Of a stretch of 64,000 nt of DNA, positions 8,876 to 17,400 are shown in pieces. How positions within the stretch are numbered: position 1 is the first letter of the stretch; every line of letters starts with the position of its first letter. The translations under genes were made by a program, and so were the position numbers. This DNA is from Verrucomicrobiota bacterium (lineage in GTDB: Bacteria; Verrucomicrobiota; Kiritimatiellia; CAIQIC01; JAGNIJ01): positions 239,010-303,009 of the forward strand of contig JAKLGK010000001.1 in assembly GCA_022710725.1 (NCBI GenBank), in the 5' to 3' direction. A model generated the notes under the pieces. It had not been told where the DNA came from and ran no database searches. It worked only from the letters and a program-made list of their open reading frames with translations.

Positions 8876-9811
8876 TCAACTCATGTAGAAACGCCGCCCC
8901 AGTATGCGCGAGACCGGCCAGACCGCAAGCAGTACGATGCCGGCGAGCCCGCCCGCGGGCCCGGCCCCGGCGCCCCAGGCCAGCGCGGCCTGGAGCGGCA
9001 GCAGCGCGCGCAGGAGCGCGCCGACGGCGGCGGGTATCCTCCGTGCCCGCTCCGGCGGACCGGCCAGGCGGACGGACGCCAGGAAGGCCACCGAACCGGC
9101 GAGGAACCACGGGGCGACGAAGAGCCCGGCCCCGCCGCCCCCGAGGCGCACGGTGACGGCCCCGAACACCATGAGGCCCAGCGTCAGCGCGCCCACCGGC
9201 CAGGACTTGGCCCGGCCGACCGGGCCGGGCTCCGCCTCCCGGCGCGCCAGGTTCGTGACCGACAGGATGTACAGCCCCAGCGCGCCGGCCCCGGCGACCA
9301 CGAGCGGCGGCCAGCCGGCCAGGCCGGGGAACGCCGTCGCACCCAGCAGCAGGCTCAACGCGCGGCACACGCCCATCAGCGCCGATCCGAAGAACGGCGC
9401 CCTTTTTCCCCCGCCGTTGTAGAGCACGACTGCGGCGGCGAGGGCCAGGCCGACGTCCCGCGCGCGCGGCCCGAGCGCCGCGCTCAACCCCACGCCGGCC
9501 AGCAGCAGGGACACGGCGGCCGCCAAAGCGCAACGCGGGCTTGCTCCGCCGGACGGCAGGGGCCGGAAGGGCCGCTCCCGGCGGTCGGTTTCCAAATCGA
9601 GCACATCGTTCAGCAGCAGGCCGCCGGCGTAGAAGCAAAGGGACGCCGCGACCGCGGCCGAGAGCCGGCCGGCCATGCCGGAGGCGGCCTGCCGGCCCGC
9701 GGCGAGCAGGAATCCGGCGATCGGGTCGCCGGGCACGGTCAGCAGGTTGGGCACGCGCAGCAGCTGAAGCCAGGCGCGCGCGCGGCCGGCGGCTGGAAGC
9801 CGCTCACTCAT
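8876..9811 (-). CDS. eboC: UbiA-like prenyltransferase-fold membrane protein EboC
   Basis: A 311-residue polytopic membrane protein of the UbiA fold. The first prenyl-diphosphate motif is present as LLNDVLDLETDR (Asn/Asp near residue 65). The second Asp-rich motif is degenerate (SVTNLARREAE), as though prenyl-transfer chemistry is altered. The N-terminal LQLLRVPNLLTVPGDPIAG is typical of EboC. The start ATG at 9811 overlaps the upstream gene's stop by 8 bp (ATGAGTGA), placing it in the same operon. It is probably the inner-membrane component of the ebo metabolite-traffic system; whether it is an enzyme or a transporter is unknown. Confidence 0.85.
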   Translation of the reverse strand: MSERLPAAGRARAWLQLLRVPNLLTVPGDPIAGFLLAAGRQAASGMAGRLSAAVAASLCFYAGGLLLNDVLDLETDRRERPFRPLPSGGASPRCALAAAVSLLLAGVGLSAALGPRARDVGLALAAAVVLYNGGGKRAPFFGSALMGVCRALSLLLGATAFPGLAGWPPLVVAGAGALGLYILSVTNLARREAEPGPVGRAKSWPVGALTLGLMVFGAVTVRLGGGGAGLFVAPWFLAGSVAFLASVRLAGPPERARRIPAAVGALLRALLPLQAALAWGAGAGPAGGLAGIVLLAVWPVSRILGRRFYMS

Positions 9812-10454
9812 TCGCAACCGCGGCGGCTTTCGGCGCACCAGGACGATAGGTCTCCACCACGTCCATCAGCACGGGATAGTATCGGTCGAACAGCTCCGGC
9901 GGCACGGAACAGATGATATGGTGGGCCACGCGGTCGCGGACAAAATCCACGGAAAAAACCCGGCTGGTCACCAGGCCGGCCTTGCGGAGCACCGCCGGGC
10001 CGCCGAGGAAGAAGAACGCCTCCGACTGCGTGCGGATGCCGGCCTCCTCCTCGTTGCGATCGATCTCGCGGACCAGGCTGGGCAGGTCGTTGTACTCCAC
10101 CGGCGTGGCCATGACGCTGATGGTCGAGCCGGACGGGCCGCGGAAGACGACGTCGTACGGACGGCTGTCCGGCGGCTTGAAAGCAGTCCATCCCGCGGGC
10201 GCGACGATGGAAAACAGGCCTTCGGGATCGGCGTAGCGCGGTCCGTTCAAGCCCAGCACGACCGCCTGCAACTCGTCGGCCGGATCGGTGAATCCGGGCA
10301 GCTTTCTCTTCGGCATCCGGCGCAGGTCCGCGGCCAGCGCCACCAGCAGGAGCAGGCCGAGGCCCAGCAGAACCAGCTTCACGACGGAATTCCCCGCCGG
10401 CTTCCCGGGCGGCCGGAGCGGGTTCCTTCGCGGGCTGGGCGCGGGGGGGGTCAT
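9804..10454 (-). CDS. Unknown single-pass membrane protein within the ebo operon
   Basis: A 216-residue protein that I cannot assign to a named ebo component. It has a short Pro/Arg-rich N-terminus, one membrane span at about residues 24-41 (VVKLVLLGLGLLLLVALAA), then a soluble domain of ~165 residues. Segments such as YADPEGLFSIVAPAGWTAFK recall PsbP/DUF1795-type 'GFSFDIPEGW' domains; this is a weak resemblance. It overlaps eboB (ATGA) and eboC (8 bp), so it is cotranscribed with both. It occupies a core-operon position but does not resemble EboA, which I do not find in the window. The outside or periplasmic location of the domain is inferred from the single N-terminal span. Confidence 0.75.
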   Translation of the reverse strand: MTPPAPSPRRNPLRPPGKPAGNSVVKLVLLGLGLLLLVALAADLRRMPKRKLPGFTDPADELQAVVLGLNGPRYADPEGLFSIVAPAGWTAFKPPDSRPYDVVFRGPSGSTISVMATPVEYNDLPSLVREIDRNEEEAGIRTQSEAFFFLGGPAVLRKAGLVTSRVFSVDFVRDRVAHHIICSVPPELFDRYYPVLMDVVETYRPGAPKAAAVANE

Positions 10455-11299
10455 CGCTGGTAGGTGGAGGGATCGATGAAGGGCAAATCGAGCTGCGGTT
10501 TGAAGCGGGGGTGCTGGCTGTAGAATTTCATCGGGTTCTCGAACAGCAGCCGGCTCGCCTCTTCCGGCGTGAAGCCCTGCTGCTTCATGAAGCCGGCGAC
10601 CTTCGGCAGGCTGACGGGATCGGATACGCCCCAGTCGGCCGAGCTGTTGACCAGCGTGCGTTCCAGGCCCCATTTCCGGAGGATACCGCACACGCGCTCG
10701 GGGTTGAGCTTGGAATAGGGATAGACCGTCAGCCCGGCCCAGACCGGCCGCTTGCGCGCGAGGTCCATGGTATTCTCGGTGTTGTGGTCGAGGATGATCC
10801 GGCCGTCGTCGTAGTTGAACTCGCGCAGGATATCGAGGGTCCGCTCGACGCCCTTCCGCTTGCTGACCTCGGGGGTGTCGTGGGGCGTGTGGATCAGGAC
10901 CAGCAGGCCGTGGGCCTTGGCCAGCTCGAGCTGGAGTTGGAAGACCTTCTCCTCGCCGGGCGTGATGCGGTTGAAGCCGATTTCGCCGATCGCGACGCAG
11001 CGCTCGTGGCCGAGGTAGGGGCCCATGCCGTCGAGCACCTCGCGCGCCAGGGGCAGGTTATCCGCCTCCTTGGGGTTGACCGAGACGCAGGCGTAGTGGT
11101 CGATGCCGAAGCGGCGGGCGCGCGCCGTCTCGAAATCCAGGATGAGCTGGAAGTAATCGAAGAACGTCCCGGCGTAGCGGCGGGAGGCCCCGAGCCAGAA
11201 GGACGGCTCGACGGCCGCGCGGATGCCCTGGCGGTACATGGCCGTGTAGTCGTCCGTCGTCCGTGAGTACATGTGGATATGGGGGTCGATGATGGTCAT
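10451..11299 (-). CDS. eboB: TatD-family metal-dependent hydrolase EboB
   Basis: A 282-residue amidohydrolase-fold protein. Metal ligands are visible as DPHIHMYS (HxH at the N-terminus), AIGEIGFNRIT (Glu), LVLIHTPHD (His), IILDHNTE (His) and VNSSADWG (Asp). It is the first gene of the ebo cluster in transcription order and overlaps the next gene by ATGA. The start follows an AGGTGAT-type ribosome site. TatD enzymes hydrolyse phosphoester or related bonds, but the substrate in ebo systems is not known. The operon promoter probably lies in 11300-11416; I see only a weak TTGAAG box there. Confidence 0.85.
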   Translation of the reverse strand: MTIIDPHIHMYSRTTDDYTAMYRQGIRAAVEPSFWLGASRRYAGTFFDYFQLILDFETARARRFGIDHYACVSVNPKEADNLPLAREVLDGMGPYLGHERCVAIGEIGFNRITPGEEKVFQLQLELAKAHGLLVLIHTPHDTPEVSKRKGVERTLDILREFNYDDGRIILDHNTENTMDLARKRPVWAGLTVYPYSKLNPERVCGILRKWGLERTLVNSSADWGVSDPVSLPKVAGFMKQQGFTPEEASRLLFENPMKFYSQHPRFKPQLDLPFIDPSTYQR

Positions 11300-11400
11300 G
11301 GGTCTATCACCTGTTACGAATCAAAGGCTTCGGCCGTTCCCCTTCAAGTTTTTATTTTTCCCGGGCGCCGGGGCCGGCCGTCCCGGTCCATGAAGGAATA

Positions 11401-11418
11401 AGCGCTCCGCGGGGCGCT
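11401..11418 (-). terminator. Possible hairpin after the UvrB-motif gene
   Basis: A 6-bp stem (AGCGCT/GGCGCT with one wobble pair) and 6-base loop ends directly at the stop codon of the minus-strand gene starting at 12145. The following bases (TATTCCTTC on minus) are only weakly T-rich. It may separate that gene from the ebo operon. Confidence 0.3.
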
Positions 11419-12145
11419 AGGGTTCACCGATGTCCCGGAGCTGGTCGCGCAGACGGGCGGCATCCTCGTACTTTTCCTCGGCGATGGCGCGGGCCAGGTC
11501 CTCGCGCAGTTCCTCGCCACGGCTTCGCGGGCCCTGCCGGCGGATGCGGCCCAGCAGGTCGGTGAGCGCCTCGATCTCGGGGCTGCCGGGCGGGGCCCCC
11601 TCCTCCCCCTGCCGCCGCCAGAAGGAACGGATGTCGGACACGGCCTCCTGCAGGATGGACACGGCGTCCGTCTCCCGCTGCTCACGCATGTTTTTCTCGG
11701 CCCGGGCCCGGGCGTTCATCATGCGGATATAGGGATAGAACTGGAGAAACGCCCACGCCATGTCGTCGTCGGCCGCATGGTGCTCGACCAGGTTCAGGAG
11801 CTCCAGGTTGTGTTCCGTGTCGCGGATCACCCCGTCAAAGTGACGGAGCGCGTGGAACGCGAGGTAGCGGTAGTAGTACTGCATCGCTTCCTGCTGCAAC
11901 TCCGCACAGGCAGCGGGATCCAGCGCCGGCATGTCCGCCTGCAGCGACCGGTAGTAGTCCAGCAGGGAATCATGGCCCCGCGGGCGCCGGCCGTCGGGCC
12001 GGCCTTCCGGCTCCATCTGCAACACGCCCAGATCGAGGCGCAACTGGACCTTCAGCCGGCCGTCGCGGCCGATGATCCAGCGGGCGTTCACACGGCCCGG
12101 GTCATAATCCCAACCGCGCAGAATGGGCGAAAGGTCGCTGTTCAT
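11417..12145 (-). CDS. UvrB/UvrC-motif protein of unknown function
   Basis: A 242-residue soluble protein. The N-terminus WDYDPGRVNARWIIGRDGR, with QLRLDLGVLQME and GRPDGRRPRG, defines a family I associate with Verrucomicrobia and Planctomycetes. The last ~40 residues form a UvrB/UvrC interaction motif (LREDLARAIAEEKYEDAARLRDQ), a helical hairpin also found in Clp/McsA-type proteins. The middle (residues ~70-170) is helical. Its role is unknown. It is transcribed divergently from gcvT from a clear promoter at 12166-12194. Confidence 0.85.
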   Translation of the reverse strand: MNSDLSPILRGWDYDPGRVNARWIIGRDGRLKVQLRLDLGVLQMEPEGRPDGRRPRGHDSLLDYYRSLQADMPALDPAACAELQQEAMQYYYRYLAFHALRHFDGVIRDTEHNLELLNLVEHHAADDDMAWAFLQFYPYIRMMNARARAEKNMREQRETDAVSILQEAVSDIRSFWRRQGEEGAPPGSPEIEALTDLLGRIRRQGPRSRGEELREDLARAIAEEKYEDAARLRDQLRDIGEP

Positions 12146-12165
12146 GCCTGCTTCTTTCTTCTATG

Positions 12166-12194
12166 AGTATACCCACATGCCGCGGCATAATCAA
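12166..12194 (-). promoter_or_regulatory. Sigma70-type promoter with palindromic spacer
   Basis: On the minus strand TTGATT (12194-12189), a 17-base spacer and TATACT (12171-12166) form a near-consensus promoter 20 bp upstream of the UvrB-motif gene. The spacer contains a perfect 12-bp palindrome, ATGCCGCGGCAT (12177-12188), placed like an operator bound by MerR-type or steric repressors. Confidence 0.55.
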
Positions 12195-12246
12195 AGCACT
12201 CGGAGCGCGCTGGAATGCCGGCGGTTCCTGGCGTATAAGGATATCC

Positions 12247-13338
12247 ATGAAACAGACTCCCTTGCATGACGCCCACCGGCAACTCGGCGCCCGCATGGCC
12301 CCGTTCGGCGGATGGGACATGCCCATCCAGTACGAAGGCATCCTCCAGGAACACGAAGACACCCGCCGTCGCGCCACGGTGTTCGACACCTGCCACATGG
12401 GCGAGTTTGCATTGAGCGGCCCCGGGGCGCAGGCCGACCTCGAGCGGCTCCTGACCCAGTCCGTGGCCACCATCCCCGCCGGCCGGTGCCGCTACGGCTT
12501 CCTGCTGCGCGACGACGGCGGCGTCCTGGACGATCTCACCTGCTACCGCTTCGGGCCCGATCGTTTCATGCTCGTCGTTAACGCGGGGACCCTGGACCGC
12601 GACCGGGAGTGGATTCGATCGCATCTCTCTTCCGGAACGCGTTTTGCGGACACATCGGAAGCGACCGCCAAGCTCGATGTGCAGGGCCCGCTTTCCCGGC
12701 AGGCCATGGAAAAGGCCTTTCAGACCCCGATGCCGGACCTCCCCTATTTCGGATTCGCGGAGACGCCGCTCGCCGGCGTCCCTTGCCTCGTCAGCCGCAC
12801 GGGCTACACGGGGGAATGGGGCTACGAGTTGTATTTTCCCGCCGATCGCGCGCGCGAGTTCTGGGACCGTCTGCTGGCCGTCGGCGTCAAGCCAGCGGGC
12901 CTCGGGGCGCGCGACACGCTGCGCCTGGAGATGGGCTACCCGCTGTACGGGCATGAGCTGACCGAGGACCGCACGCCGGCCGGGGCCTCCCGGGGCAAAT
13001 ACATCGACCTGACCAAGGACTTCATCGGTGGCGCCGCCGTCGCCCGCGAGATCGAAGGGGGGACCACCGCGCTACTCGCAGGCCTGCGGCTTGAATCCCG
13101 CCGCGCCGCCCGCGCCCATGACCGGGTGATGAAGGACGGCCGCGCCGTCGGCGAGGTGACCAGCGGTTCGCTGGCGCCCAGCCTCGGCGTCGCCGTGGCC
13201 CTGGCCTACGTGGCGGCCCCGCTGGCGGAGGTCGGGACCGCACTGGCGGTGGAAAGCCGCGGCAACCTGCTCCCGGCCGCCGTGACCGCCCTGCCGTTCT
13301 ACACGGAGGGCACGGCGCGGCGGAAGACCGGCGCATAG
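12247..13338 (+). CDS. gcvT: Aminomethyltransferase, glycine cleavage T protein
   Basis: A 363-residue GcvT. It transfers the aminomethyl carbon from the H-protein lipoyl arm to tetrahydrofolate, releasing ammonia. Recognisable blocks are TPLHDAHRQLGARMAPFGGWDMP, the VFDTCHMGEF segment, the RTGYTGEWGYEL folate-pocket block, LGARDTLRLEMGYPLYGHEL and the C-terminal barrel domain. The ATG at 12247 gives the usual N-terminus; the frame is open a further 28 codons upstream but that part does not fit. An AAGG at 12237-12240 and a TATAAG box at 12234-12239 (17 bases after TGGAAT) lie very close to the start. No gcvH or gcvP is in the window, so the genes are dispersed or the protein acts on another folate reaction. 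Confidence 0.92.
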   Translation: MKQTPLHDAHRQLGARMAPFGGWDMPIQYEGILQEHEDTRRRATVFDTCHMGEFALSGPGAQADLERLLTQSVATIPAGRCRYGFLLRDDGGVLDDLTCYRFGPDRFMLVVNAGTLDRDREWIRSHLSSGTRFADTSEATAKLDVQGPLSRQAMEKAFQTPMPDLPYFGFAETPLAGVPCLVSRTGYTGEWGYELYFPADRAREFWDRLLAVGVKPAGLGARDTLRLEMGYPLYGHELTEDRTPAGASRGKYIDLTKDFIGGAAVAREIEGGTTALLAGLRLESRRAARAHDRVMKDGRAVGEVTSGSLAPSLGVAVALAYVAAPLAEVGTALAVESRGNLLPAAVTALPFYTEGTARRKTGA

Positions 13339-13405
13339 GCCCCCTGCCGCCGCGGCCGGGGACTTTGCCTTGGACATCGCGAAGCCAAACAGGTACACGT
13401 ATCCC

Positions 13406-13864
13406 ATGATCGCCGAAGGCCCCTGGCATATAAACATCACCATCTGGTCCGGCTTCGCGGCCTGGATGCTGGCGCAACTGATCAAGCTCCTGCTCTACAT
13501 CCGCCGGACCGGCCGCTTCGACCCGGCCTTCATGCTGCGGCTCGGCGGGATGCCCAGCTCGCACTCGGCGACCGTGACGGCCGTGGCCCTCTCCGTCGGC
13601 CTGCGCACCGGGTTCAGCAGCACGCTCTTCGCCCTCGCGTTGACCTTCGCGGTCATCGTCATGATCGACGCGCAGACCGTGCGCCGGGCCGCCGGGCTGC
13701 AGGCCCGCCTGCTGAACCAGATCGTGGATGAACTGTTCCGCGAACACCATATTTCGCAGCAGAAACTGGTCGAATTCCTCGGCCATACGCGCCTGGAGGT
13801 GCTGTTCGGGATGCTGCTCGGGGTGTTCACCGCCCTGCTCATCCACGGCAAGCTGGGCATGTAG
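13406..13864 (+). CDS. Divergent PAP2 family (DUF212) membrane protein
   Basis: A 152-residue membrane protein with the family signature GGMPSSHSATVTAVALSVGL, then VMIDAQTVRRAAGLQA and a C-terminal GHTRLEVLFGMLLGV. DUF212 proteins are divergent acid-phosphatase/VanZ-like membrane proteins of unknown substrate. I chose the ATG at 13406; a TTG at 13370 would add 12 residues. It lies 67 bp after gcvT and 19 bp before recN, so the three may form one transcript. Confidence 0.88.
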   Translation: MIAEGPWHINITIWSGFAAWMLAQLIKLLLYIRRTGRFDPAFMLRLGGMPSSHSATVTAVALSVGLRTGFSSTLFALALTFAVIVMIDAQTVRRAAGLQARLLNQIVDELFREHHISQQKLVEFLGHTRLEVLFGMLLGVFTALLIHGKLGM

Positions 13865-13883
13865 CCGGCCGCAAGGAGGGACC

Positions 13884-15563
13884 ATGCTGACGACACTGCG
13901 CGTCAAGAACCTGGCCCTGGTGGAGAATGTCCGGGTCGAATTCCAGCCCGGCCTGAACGTCATCACGGGCGAAACCGGCGCGGGCAAGTCCATCCTCATC
14001 GGCGCCCTCAACCTCCTGCTCGGCGAGCGCGCCGACCACGACCTGATCCGCGCGGGGGAAGACGCCTGCGGGGCGGAGGCCTGCTTCCGGCTGGCGGATG
14101 CGTCCGCCGTGGACGAGGCGCTCGAGTCCTTCGGCCTGGAACCCTGCGCGGACGGCCAGCTTATCGTGCGCCGCATCATCCGCGCGTCCGGCGCGTCCCA
14201 GGCCGCGATCAACGACAGCCCGGTGACGCTCCCGGTCCTCAAGAAAGTCGGGGAACTCCTCGTCGACATGCACGGGCCGCACGACCACCAGTCCCTGTTG
14301 AGCCCGGAATTCCAGACCGACCTGCTCGACGCCTTCGGGCACTGCTGGGACCTGCGCGCCGCCTACGAAGAGATCCACGCGCAACTCCAGGGCCTCGAGG
14401 AACGCGTCCGGCAGATCGAGCAGAACGGCGCCACCGCGGAGCAGATCGACCTGCTGACCTATCGGATCACGGAAATCGAGCAGGCCGCGCCCGTCGACGG
14501 CGAGGAGGATAAAGTGATCGAGGAGCACCGTCTGCAGGGCAGCGCGCAGCAGGTGCTGGAGCTCGGCGGCGCGGCGCTCAACGCCCTGCAGGACGGCGAG
14601 GGCGCGGCGTTCGACGCCCTGGCGGCGGCGCAGAAGGCCCTGGACGGACTTTCCCGCCTCGCGCCGCGCGCGGCCGACTGGCGGCAGGAGACCGGCGCCC
14701 TGGCCGGCCGCCTCCAGGAACTGGCCGCCGATCTGCGGCGATTCCTGGAGGGCATCGAGGCCGACCCGGCCCGGCTCGCCTGGCTCGACGAGCGCCTCGC
14801 CACCTACCAGCGCCTCAAGCGGAAATACGCCCCGACCGTGACCGAGATCCTCCAGGTCCTCGAGCGCGACCGCGGCCGCCTGCACGACCTGAAGACGCGG
14901 GGCGAGCAATTGGCCGCGCTGGGGAAGGAGATCGAGCAGGCCCGGACGAAACGCGACCGGGCGGGCGCGGCCTTGCGGGCCCGCCGACGCGAGCACGCCG
15001 GACGCCTGGCCGAGGCCGTCACGCGCGAGCTGCGGGCCCTGGGCTTTTCCCACGGCGCGTTCTCCGTCGAGGTGCGCGAGGGCCAGCCCCGGCTGTCGGG
15101 CATGGACGACGTGGATTTTGGTTTCGCCCCGAATGCGGGCGAGCCGATGCGCCTGCTGCGGGCGATCGCCTCCAGCGGCGAGATTTCCCGCGTCATGCTC
15201 GCCACCAAGGCCGTCCTGGCGGCCCATGACCGGATCCCCGTGATGGTCTTCGACGAGATCGACGCCAACGTCGGCGGCGAGATGGGCAGCGCGGTCGGCC
15301 GCAAGCTGGCCGAGGTGGCGCGCCGCCACCAGGTGCTCTGCATCACCCACCTGCCCCAGGTCGCCGCGTGCGGGGCGGCGCACCTGGCCGTCAGCAAGTC
15401 CGTCCGCGACGGGCGGACGGTGACGGACGTCCGCCGGCTGGACGCCCGGGAGCGGGTCGATGAGGTGGCGCGGATGCTGGGCGGGCGCGACCTGACGAGC
15501 GTCACGCTCAAGCACGCCCGCGAGCTGCTGGAGAAGTCCGGCGCCGCCGCTTCGCCTCCGTAA
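13884..15563 (+). CDS. recN: DNA repair protein RecN
   Basis: A 559-residue SMC-like ATPase of double-strand-break repair. Walker A is GETGAGKSI (residues ~30-38). A long coiled coil spans residues ~150-370. The ABC signature is SSGEISRVMLATK, Walker B is VMVFDEIDANVGG, and the His-switch block is ITHLPQVAA. A strong AAGGAGG (13873-13879) precedes the ATG. The length is normal for the family. The stop codon TAA is the first part of palindrome C, so the repeat abuts the gene without damaging it. No LexA-like box is evident upstream. Confidence 0.95.
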   Translation: MLTTLRVKNLALVENVRVEFQPGLNVITGETGAGKSILIGALNLLLGERADHDLIRAGEDACGAEACFRLADASAVDEALESFGLEPCADGQLIVRRIIRASGASQAAINDSPVTLPVLKKVGELLVDMHGPHDHQSLLSPEFQTDLLDAFGHCWDLRAAYEEIHAQLQGLEERVRQIEQNGATAEQIDLLTYRITEIEQAAPVDGEEDKVIEEHRLQGSAQQVLELGGAALNALQDGEGAAFDALAAAQKALDGLSRLAPRAADWRQETGALAGRLQELAADLRRFLEGIEADPARLAWLDERLATYQRLKRKYAPTVTEILQVLERDRGRLHDLKTRGEQLAALGKEIEQARTKRDRAGAALRARRREHAGRLAEAVTRELRALGFSHGAFSVEVREGQPRLSGMDDVDFGFAPNAGEPMRLLRAIASSGEISRVMLATKAVLAAHDRIPVMVFDEIDANVGGEMGSAVGRKLAEVARRHQVLCITHLPQVAACGAAHLAVSKSVRDGRTVTDVRRLDARERVDEVARMLGGRDLTSVTLKHARELLEKSGAAASPP

Positions 15564-15600
15564 CAATACTATTCACATCCGTGAATCGGTTCGTTACGGA
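15557..15600. repeat. Palindromic repeat C
   Basis: A copy of the palindrome family with 8-bp outer arms TCCGTAAC/GTTACGGA and 6-bp inner arms ATTCAC/GTGAAT. It supplies the recN stop codon and ends 28 bp from the stop of the convergent histidine kinase gene. Bidirectional termination is possible. Confidence 0.8.
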
Positions 15601-15628
15601 CCGGCCACGGGGCGGGGCTGTCGGGAAG

Positions 15629-17338
15629 TCAGCCGGCGGAAGGACGGCAGATCACGCGCGTGCCGCTCCCCCCCGCGCCGGCCGCGATCTCCAGTTGCGC
15701 CCCGACTGTCTTCGCGCGGTGGCGCATGATCCGGAGCCCCAGCCCGCCCTTCTTCTGCGCGTCCGGGGGCAGGCCCCGCCCGTCGTCCTCCACCACAAGG
15801 CGCCAGCGCCCGTCCTCTTCCGCCAGTTCCAGGATGATCCGCTGGGGCTGCCCGTGGCGCGCGGCGTTGTGCACCGCCTCGCGGGCGATGTAGTACAGCT
15901 GCTCGGCCACGGCTCCCGCCGGCGGATGGCCGCCGGACTGCCGGAAGACGCAGGCCACGCCGAACGTCTGGCGGGATTCGTCGGCCAGCCGGCGCAGGGC
16001 GTCCGCCAGACCGTCCTCGCCGATGGAAACCGGCGCCAGCCCGCGGGCCATGCGCCGCACCTCGGCAACGGTGTCCTTCAACGCATCGTGCAGCTGTCGC
16101 CCCGACGCCTGCTCGGTCCGCCCGGCCTGCTCCAGTTGCCGCAGCAGGCCGCGACTCAAGAAAAGGGCGCCCGTGAGCTTCTGGCCCAGCGAGTCGTGCA
16201 GGTCCTGGCCGACGCGCTGCTGCTCGCGCGCGGCCGTGGAATGGATCTCGTCCTCGAGACGCATCCGCTCGTTCATCTCCTGCGCGATCCGCTCGTGGGC
16301 CTCGCGAAGGGCGGCGGTCCGGACGTGCACAAGGCGTTCGATCTGGCGGGTGCGGCGGCCGACCGTCGCCAACTGCCATGAGATCAGGGCCGTCAGGCCC
16401 AAGCCGATCGCCAGGAACAGCCCGGATTCCCGCAGGCCCCGGGGCCGGGGGTAGGCCGGGCCCGGGCGGCAGCGAAAGCGCCACTCGCGGTCGGCCACGC
16501 GGACCGGATGCTCATAGCGCAGCGCCGCCCTGCCGCTTTCCGGCGCGGAACGCTCCACGAGTTCGATCTCGAACCGGAGAGCGGGCACGCCCAGCAGGAC
16601 GCGGTCCAGAATGTCGGAGGGCTTGAACAGGGCCGTGACGAAACCGACCAGCCAGCCGGGCGGAGGGAACACGACATCATCGAGGGCGACATAGTAGATG
16701 GGGGAAAACACGTACCATCCGGGCGGCGTTCCGTCCGGCCCGCCCGTCGCGACGCCTCCCAGGACGGGCCCATCGCGGGTTTCCATGAGCGCGATCGCGC
16801 GCGCGGCGGGCGCCCAGGAAGCGAAGTCATACCCTGCGGGAAGACCGAGCCGCTCCGGTTGAGTCTGATAGGTCAGCGCGAAATACTGCTCGCGGGCGGC
16901 GGCCGGCGCATAACCGCCGCGCCCGTCCGATTCCACCAGCTTCAGGGCCGGGCGTCCGGAGGCGTCCGGCTCCTGCTCGAGCGATGCGCGCTGGTCGTGC
17001 GGGATGCTCCGCACGAATCCGAACCCGCCGAGCACGCGCTGCTGGTGGAGCATGCCCTTGAGCACGAACTCCTCGAAATCCTCGTCGCTGATCCGGGCCG
17101 AGAGCGTGTGCAGAACCCGGAGGGAGTCCAGCACGTCCAGAAACAGGCGGATCTCGCGCTCGGTCGCCCGGCGCAGCGTCCCGGCTTCCTGCAAGAACTC
17201 CGCCTCGAGCGCCCGGGTTTCCGACAGGGCGCGATACCGCCACACCCCCAGGCTCAAGCCCACGCCGAGGATGGCGATGACGGCGGACAATACCCAGAAG
17301 CGACGGGCCACGCGGCCGGTAGGGGCCTCCGAACTCAT
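15629..17338 (-). CDS. CHASE-domain sensor histidine kinase, NarL/UhpB type
   Basis: A 569-residue two-span sensor kinase. The first span is at about residues 14-35. An extracytoplasmic CHASE-like domain (residues ~40-290) contains GFGFVRSIPHDQRASLE, YFALTYQTQPERLGLPAGYD and FSPIYY. The second span is at ~300-322. The HisKA_3 helix has QDLHDSLGQKLTGALF (phospho-His near 381). The ATPase domain shows REAVHNAARHG and DDGRGLPPD with GGLGLRIMRHRA. Such kinases normally pair with a LuxR/NarL-type response regulator, and none lies in the window, so it is an orphan here. Palindrome D lies 62 bp upstream and palindrome C 28 bp downstream. The longer upstream frame is a shadow of plsY. Confidence 0.9.
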   Translation of the reverse strand: MSSEAPTGRVARRFWVLSAVIAILGVGLSLGVWRYRALSETRALEAEFLQEAGTLRRATEREIRLFLDVLDSLRVLHTLSARISDEDFEEFVLKGMLHQQRVLGGFGFVRSIPHDQRASLEQEPDASGRPALKLVESDGRGGYAPAAAREQYFALTYQTQPERLGLPAGYDFASWAPAARAIALMETRDGPVLGGVATGGPDGTPPGWYVFSPIYYVALDDVVFPPPGWLVGFVTALFKPSDILDRVLLGVPALRFEIELVERSAPESGRAALRYEHPVRVADREWRFRCRPGPAYPRPRGLRESGLFLAIGLGLTALISWQLATVGRRTRQIERLVHVRTAALREAHERIAQEMNERMRLEDEIHSTAAREQQRVGQDLHDSLGQKLTGALFLSRGLLRQLEQAGRTEQASGRQLHDALKDTVAEVRRMARGLAPVSIGEDGLADALRRLADESRQTFGVACVFRQSGGHPPAGAVAEQLYYIAREAVHNAARHGQPQRIILELAEEDGRWRLVVEDDGRGLPPDAQKKGGLGLRIMRHRAKTVGAQLEIAAGAGGSGTRVICRPSAG

Positions 17339-17400
17339 GGTGGAAGCATAGAACGCCCGTCCCGTCCGGGAAAGCGGAAACGCGCGGCCGGCCGGGGCGA

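Noticed and set aside
11417..12145. UvrB-motif protein as the missing EboA
   Set aside because: Its N-terminal motifs belong to a different family, and it has its own promoter and a possible terminator before eboB.
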